A stretch of 64,000 bases of DNA from Silene conica (Eukaryota; Streptophyta; Magnoliopsida; Caryophyllales; Caryophyllaceae). Position numbers and translations under genes: made by a program. Numbering within the stretch: position 1 is the stretch's first letter; every line of letters starts with the position of its first letter. The DNA lies in the NCBI GenBank assembly GCA_029255685.2, contig CM055311.2, forward strand, positions 2,528,269 through 2,592,268, in the 5' to 3' direction. Under the pieces are notes generated by a model that was not told the origin of the DNA, did no database searches, and was given only the letters and a program-made list of their open reading frames with translations. This document shows, piece by piece, positions 58,807 through 64,000 of this stretch.

Positions 58807-60574
58807 TGTAAAACCCCTCGCGGCAGCGGAAAAATAAACACACAAAATGCATGAAAAATGCATGGATTTAATACTTTTGGTGATATAAATAAAACATGCG
58901 AGGTGCTTTAACAAAACTAAACGTGCGGAAGATAAAACATAAATAAGTATTTAAGTACAATACAAAAGCAACCCGGGATAGCATATCCCTACAGGCACAA
59001 AATACAGAAATCATAAAACTAAGGTCTAGCTAACGTATGGGTAAAATCATGACGATGAAGGATCATCGCTCGCTAGCCTCAACGTAACCCCCTGCAAACA
59101 GCATCAAGTACCTACACACATACAACATGTGCGCCACAGTCAGTGGGGAGTGACTAGAGCTCTCATAGCCGCCTAATGTCATACAACACCGAACATATAG
59201 ATACAAGCATCATACTCCAACATAAACAATCATGTGAAGTACTCCATCAATAACTCTTCTTAACATACTCATGTAAATAGATATCAAACCGCAACTCAGG
59301 TATATATAAACACATTTAAACACGTATCAGCAGTATATAACACTGTACCCCAACTCAGGCAAGTATATACAAATCAGCAGTATCTAAGTCTAACCTAGGA
59401 ATGTCAATGGGTGGGATATGGATGGGGTGGAGCGATATTCATATCCATATCCATTTAATTTATGGTCGTCCATATCCTACCCTTATCCGTTTAATTTTTT
59501 TTCCATCCATCCATATCCATATCCACCGGGTGAAGCGGGCACCCGTTGGATATTTTTACGCTCGTAAAATTTAACTGCGATATATAAAAAACACGCCTAA
59601 GACGAAAAAATTAAAACAGTACATTAGCAAATAAATCCGGGTTACATGAAATATGTACAATGTTTACACGCCAATAAACAAAAAATGCAATAAAATATTA
59701 GTTTGCTAGTTACGATGACGGGTAAACAACTTAATGTTCGTTCAGGTTCGTTTTGGGGTCATGAAATATTTAGCTCCCCATGAAATATACGTTATGTCCA
59801 GTGTATTCCTGGACAAAAGAGCATTTTTAGTAGTTTCTAAGTTTACTTTTAAAAAATATGTACAAATTAAAAGAATTTTTAATCAAAGTTTTTATTATTT
59901 ATTTTTTTTAGAAAAAAATAATTTTACACACTAATTTAGGATATCCATCGGGTGATAAGCGGGTGATAGCCCTTGATCCATATCCCATCCTAAATTTACC
60001 CATATCCATATCCCACCCTAAATTTAAAAGAAAATTGTAATCCATATCCCACCCATTTAATTTCGGGTGGATGGATATCCACAGGGTTAGGGTGGGACTG
60101 CCATCCCTAGTCTAACCCCAACTCAGGCAAACTTAGACACAACCATCAGCAATATCAATCCTTGACCCCAACTCAGGCATGGAAGGATACAAACAATCAT
60201 CACAACATGGGAGGGCTCATATGACGACTCCATATACAACAACAGCATGTATACTTAGCCTCAGCAAATATAATCCCCTGGTAGAACGATCGAAACGATG
60301 TACGGTCTTAGTCTAAATCTGGCCAGACTCTCGAGATATAATTCTTCCTCGATTCGACAAGTATCCCCAACTCAGGATACCTCCAAGACTCGAACTGGCT
60401 AGGGACGAGATACCCCCAACTCAGAGCGGACTATCTGAAACCTGACCGTCAACGCGCAGGAGACGGTCATACCAAGACGCAATACAATCTTGGTGAGACA
60501 AGAGTCATATAACAGCTCATAGTATTACAACCACATGCATAAACAACACATTACTCAAGACCTAATAAAACCGT
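58807..60574 (-). repeat. gypsy LTR fragment, minus strand, related to 15089-18085
   Basis: The minus strand ends GCGAGGGGTTTTACA at 58807, like the plus-strand LTR. It shares GCTAGCGAGCGATGATCC, CTAGTCACTCCCCACTGA and TGCCTGTAGGGAT-type blocks in the same order. A drifted form of the tandem motif appears as ACCCCAACTCAGGCA (59347, 60114, 60162 and others). No primer site follows, so it is a solo or truncated LTR; the right side is cut at the SIRE-like LTR. Confidence 0.75.
59396..60109. mobile_element. hAT-type MITE inside the gypsy LTR fragment
   Basis: 714 bp begin TAGGAATGTCAATGGG and end CATCCCTA, flanked by the 8-bp duplication gtctaacc (59388-59395 and 60110-60117), as expected for hAT elements. 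GGATAT and ATATCC words are dense near both ends. Frame 59734-59934 shows no domain. Confidence 0.85.
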
Positions 60575-62060
60575 TGTTGAACCATATATTCAAATATCTA
60601 TATATAGTATATATGTTTATGTTTTGATAATGACAAGTCTAGCTATTTATATATTATATACGCGTATGTATAATCGTGTGCTAAGTGTACAGAACATTAG
60701 TAACAAGATCTAATTAATCAAGTATAAAAGATTCAAGCATGTTAGTCAATGAATTGACTAAGTCGAAGATTGATAGGAGATCACAAGCGCGCATAATGAG
60801 CTAAAGTTATACTTATCAACTATAGCTTTAGTACAAGTTTGGTTCAAGTTATAGCTCGTAGCTATAACTCTATATCTATGAAGAAATGATCGAAATATAT
60901 GTGTTTTGATGAAACGATTGTTTCCAAATTAGTGTCGTGTACAAACTAGTGTTTAATTGGTATTCTATTCTAAATATGGAATTGTTAATCTTGATAGGAT
61001 TATATAAAATATCTTTTAGTTAAATAAGGAATAAATAATTGTCTTATGAGATAATTATTTATTACTAAAATAAACTAAGGATTTTTATATGATCTTAATT
61101 GTCAAATAATATAATCGAAAAAATATAGTTTGTTACGACTTTGGGAAACGTGTAACATGTCACGATTACCATAATTCGTATAGGATTAAATTAAGTAAAT
61201 ATTATGTATTTATTTAATATCCTAAACAAACTAAGATTATATTGTGATAATATATTTTATTATCTTTGACATAGTTTAGGAAGTTGTTTTAATAAGGATA
61301 CTAGTTGTTTATTATATAAAGATCTTTCCTAAATATGAATTAGGAAATTGATTCCTTATATAATACTTATAGTATATTATTAAATCTTTCCTAAATATAT
61401 TAAGATTAGATTTAAGGAAGTATTACTAAAAGACTAGTATTCTAGTTTAAGTAATATTCCTAAATCATTTAGGGTTTGAATTACCTAGATATATATTCTA
61501 TATAAATAGACTACCTATGACACATTAATCTACACGAAATACACACACATATTCACGCAAATCGAGAGAGAGAAACCGCCGATCATATACTTCAATATTC
61601 GAGCTTATCATTGTCATATCCGATTCAAGATTCAAGTGCTCAAGCATTGATCTTATTCATTCAAGATTGTGACATCAAGGAACATTGAAGACTTTATCTT
61701 ATTTACGTAAGATAGATCGAGTATTTAGCGGTACTCATTGTAAGACAAATATTTAACGGTATTTGTCGTTGCTAGATATTTAACGGTATCTAGATAGAGT
61801 TGTGACTAACATCAAAGTCACACGAGTAGGGTTGATAAAATTGTAATCCAGAGTTGGTACTAATTTTATTAATCGAGTATAGTGGACGTAGGTCAAAAAG
61901 TGTGAGACTGAACCACTTCAAAAATATTGTGTCTCTCTTTATTATTCGTTCTACTCGAAGATCATCATACAACCATACATACATCAAAGAAGATTTAAAA
62001 AGAAGGCATACTCAATTCAACCCCCCCCTTCTTGAGTATATTATATCAATAGACTCTTCA
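60575..62060 (+). repeat. 5' LTR of the SIRE-like element
   Basis: The end at 62060 (AGACTCTTCA) is fixed by the primer site. The start at 60575 (TGTTGAACC) is a best guess, since the partner LTR is outside. A pyrimidine-rich CCCCCCCTTCTTGAG near the end is usual in SIRE LTRs. Three copies of a TATTTA(A/G)CGGTA word lie at about 61719-61785. Confidence 0.6.
61501..61508 (+). promoter_or_regulatory. TATA box in the SIRE-like LTR
   Basis: TATAAATA, about 560 bp before the LTR end, followed by a mixed leader; the probable promoter of the element. Confidence 0.5.
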
Positions 62061-62062
62061 AT

Positions 62063-62075
62063 TGGTATCAGAGCC
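62063..62075 (+). other. primer-binding site of the SIRE-like element
   Basis: TGGTATCAGAGCC, complementary to the 3' end of initiator-Met tRNA, two bases after the LTR. Confidence 0.9.
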
Positions 62076-62147
62076 TCGTGCGCTTGATCGCCTAGCCGCG
62101 TGAGTTTTGATCCTTCTATTGATTCTATATTATATACTCTTTCATCA

Positions 62148-64000
62148 ATGGATTCCAAGCATCTCAAGTGCCCTATCTTCGATGGCAAAAACTATAGTTT
62201 ATGGAAAAATATGATGACTCATTACATCAAGGGTTGTGATTGGGAATGTTGGAAGATCATCCAAATTGGACCAAAGAAGATCTTGGTCGCCGCCGCCAAT
62301 GGAACAACCTATGAAAAGATGGAAAGCGATTATGTGGAAAGTGACTACAAAATTGCAGAGAAAAACTCTAAAGCCATGAGCCTCCTACAGAACGGTATGA
62401 TAACCTCAGAATTTGATAGATTCTCATCTTGTAGTTCCGCTAAGGAAATATGGGATAGTCTCGAACTTGCTTATGAAGGAACATCCGCAGTCAGGAAACA
62501 TCGTATAGACTTGCTCGTTCAAAGATATGAACTTTTCAATATGGAAAAGAATGAATCTATTGATAGCATGTCTGCACGATTTTCTTGTATTATTAATGAA
62601 CTGCGGAACCTTGGCAGAAAGATCGATTCTGAAGATATCATTCGAAAAATTCTTAGGAGTCTCACCAAAAAATGGCAACCTAAGGTCACAGCCATAGAGG
62701 AAGCACGTGATCTATCTAAAATCACTTACCAAGAATTGATTGGATCCTTAATGGCACACGAGATCATACTAAATAAAAACGATGATGATCCCAAAGGAAA
62801 GGGCGTCGCTTTACAAGCCTCCACAAGCGAAGTGTGCGAAGAGGAACTCGAGGACGAAACAGTTCTATTCGCAAGACGATTTAAGAAAGCAGTCTTCAAG
62901 GGTAGATACAAAAACCCTAACAACAAAACGTTCGACAAAAAGAAAACTGACTCCAAACAAACATTCTTCAAAAGAGGATGTTTTAAATGTGGTCAACAGG
63001 ATCATATGATCAAAGACTGTCCAAGCTGGGACAAAATCAAAGACAAATCAAAAAGAGAAAAGACCAAGACAGAGTTCAAGAAAGTAATGCTTGCGTCATG
63101 CTGGGGAGAATTAGAATCTGAGGATGACGAGGACTCTGAAGAAGAAGAGGTAGCACACTTGTGCCTAAGCAACGTCAGCCTAGATCTAATCTCAAACGAC
63201 AATGATGAAGATGACGCATCTAATATATGTCTCCTTGGAGAATCCGACTCAGACGACGACAACGAAGAGGTAAATTTTCTTCAACTCAAAAGTCAAGTTA
63301 AAAACTTATCTAAGGCTATTTTAATTAAATATTTTGAGGAAACCCTAGACCAATGTCATGAACAAAGCCTTGAATTAGATGATTTGAAGGAACAGATCCT
63401 CGATATTGCTGAGGAAAATCAACTTCTGAAAGCCAAAGTTAAGAAACTGAAATCCAAAATAAGCATTGAAGCCAATGCTAAGTTGGAAGCAGTTATGTCC
63501 GAGAAAAAGGTTCTTGAGTCTAAAGTTATAGCTAATGAAGCTATAACCTCAAAACTAAAACTCAACATCAAAGAGCTTCAATCCAAAGTTATAGCTAATG
63601 AAGCTATAACTTCAGATTTAAGAAAGGCTAATGAGCTTTTAAAGTCAAAATCTTCGGTTATGGTCGAAGATGAGACTCATCTAGAAGAAGTTGAGATCCT
63701 CGAAAGCAAAATTAGGGATCTAGAATTCAATCTATCTAAAATCAAGAAAGAACATGCCAAAATTGTGTCCGACTTTCATAGAGACATTCAAAACCTAAAA
63801 GAGTCTAGCAACACTGACCATAGTGAATGTAATAAAGAAATAGACTCCTTGAAGGACCTCCTTCTTCATGCTCGGAAAGTTCACGATAAGTGGGAAGGAA
63901 GCACTAACGTTCTAAACTTCCTAACTGAACAATCCGACAACAACATGAAGATGGGTTTAGGTCACGAATGTTATGGAAGAAGGGATCACTCAAAGTGTAA
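62148..64000 (+). CDS. SIRE-like Gag (start of gag-pol), open at the window edge
   Basis: ATG at 62148 (MDSKHLKCPIFDGKNYSLWK) opens a frame of at least 617 residues with no stop up to the edge. Residues about 1-200 are the UBN2/gag fold (MTHYIKGCDWECWKI, SSAKEIWDSLELAYEG, FNMEKNESIDSM, LRSLTKKWQPKV). A CCHC knuckle (CFKCGQQDHMIKDC, residues 278-291) should bind RNA. An acidic stretch with Glu/Asp runs (about 321-375) is followed by a Lys/Glu/Leu-rich coiled coil (about 380-590) in which the motif SKVIANEAITS occurs twice. A second Cys/His group (CYGRRDHSKC) lies at the edge. Gag builds the particle. The open frame suggests a fairly young copy. Confidence 0.9.
   Translation, partial: MDSKHLKCPIFDGKNYSLWKNMMTHYIKGCDWECWKIIQIGPKKILVAAANGTTYEKMESDYVESDYKIAEKNSKAMSLLQNGMITSEFDRFSSCSSAKEIWDSLELAYEGTSAVRKHRIDLLVQRYELFNMEKNESIDSMSARFSCIINELRNLGRKIDSEDIIRKILRSLTKKWQPKVTAIEEARDLSKITYQELIGSLMAHEIILNKNDDDPKGKGVALQASTSEVCEEELEDETVLFARRFKKAVFKGRYKNPNNKTFDKKKTDSKQTFFKRGCFKCGQQDHMIKDCPSWDKIKDKSKREKTKTEFKKVMLASCWGELESEDDEDSEEEEVAHLCLSNVSLDLISNDNDEDDASNICLLGESDSDDDNEEVNFLQLKSQVKNLSKAILIKYFEETLDQCHEQSLELDDLKEQILDIAEENQLLKAKVKKLKSKISIEANAKLEAVMSEKKVLESKVIANEAITSKLKLNIKELQSKVIANEAITSDLRKANELLKSKSSVMVEDETHLEEVEILESKIRDLEFNLSKIKKEHAKIVSDFHRDIQNLKESSNTDHSECNKEIDSLKDLLLHARKVHDKWEGSTNVLNFLTEQSDNNMKMGLGHECYGRRDHSKC

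Larger units (their letters stand above)
60575..64000 (+). mobile_element. SIRE-like copia retrotransposon, 5' half, runs off the window
   Basis: The order is LTR, Met-tRNA primer site, then a long gag frame without a stop. The gag layout (UBN2 fold, CCHC knuckle, acidic segment, long coiled coil) is typical of the SIRE/Maximus lineage. Pol would lie beyond 64000. It inserted into the gypsy LTR fragment at 60574. Confidence 0.85.

Overview
This is nuclear DNA of a flowering plant, almost certainly a eudicot. It is AT-rich, its genes have introns, and most of it is nested plant-type transposable elements: copia and gypsy LTR retrotransposons primed by initiator-Met tRNA, Helitrons, and MITEs of the PIF/Harbinger, Mutator and hAT types. 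There is nothing prokaryotic or organellar. A Caryophyllales-like origin is only a guess, since no marker settles the family.

Only two host genes can be supported. The first, on the minus strand (8139-13269), is the 5' part of a cellulose synthase-like gene of the CslG type: three clean exons, a 4-kb first intron full of small transposons, and later exons absent from the window. The second, on the plus strand (54075-56102), is a complete five-exon gene for an asparagine-rich protein with a C-terminal DCD domain (NRP family, linked to stress and cell death).

Layout. 1-4560: decayed copia element, minus strand, cut by the window edge. 4561-8138: intergenic or intron DNA with a MITE-like palindrome and a Helitron-like element. 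8139-13269: CslG exons 1-3. 13926-15088: 3' piece of another minus-strand copia element. 15089-38648: a Tekay-like gypsy element with a 3-kb 5' LTR. An 18-kb non-autonomous LTR element (20284-38333, TSD cgaat) sits inside its reverse transcriptase; the 3' LTR of that element holds a gag-only copia element (27638-35914, TSD tgccc) and a 0.75-kb MITE (36163-36910). 38.7-45.2 kb: SINE-like sequence, microsatellites and MITEs. 45201-52260: one Helitron inside another. 52526-53648: Mutator-type MITE with long inverted repeats. 54-56.3 kb: the NRP gene. 57-60.6 kb: MITEs, a CACTA end and a gypsy LTR fragment carrying a hAT MITE. 60575-64000: 5' LTR and long open gag of a SIRE-like copia element running off the right edge.

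No novel cellular pathway was found. The most informative features are the dated nesting order at 15-38.6 kb, the gag-only copia element with a probable intron, the LARD-like element with a duplicated 3' terminus, the Helitron-in-Helitron insertion, and the large-intron CslG gene. All calls come from reading the sequence by eye; no alignment or search was run.
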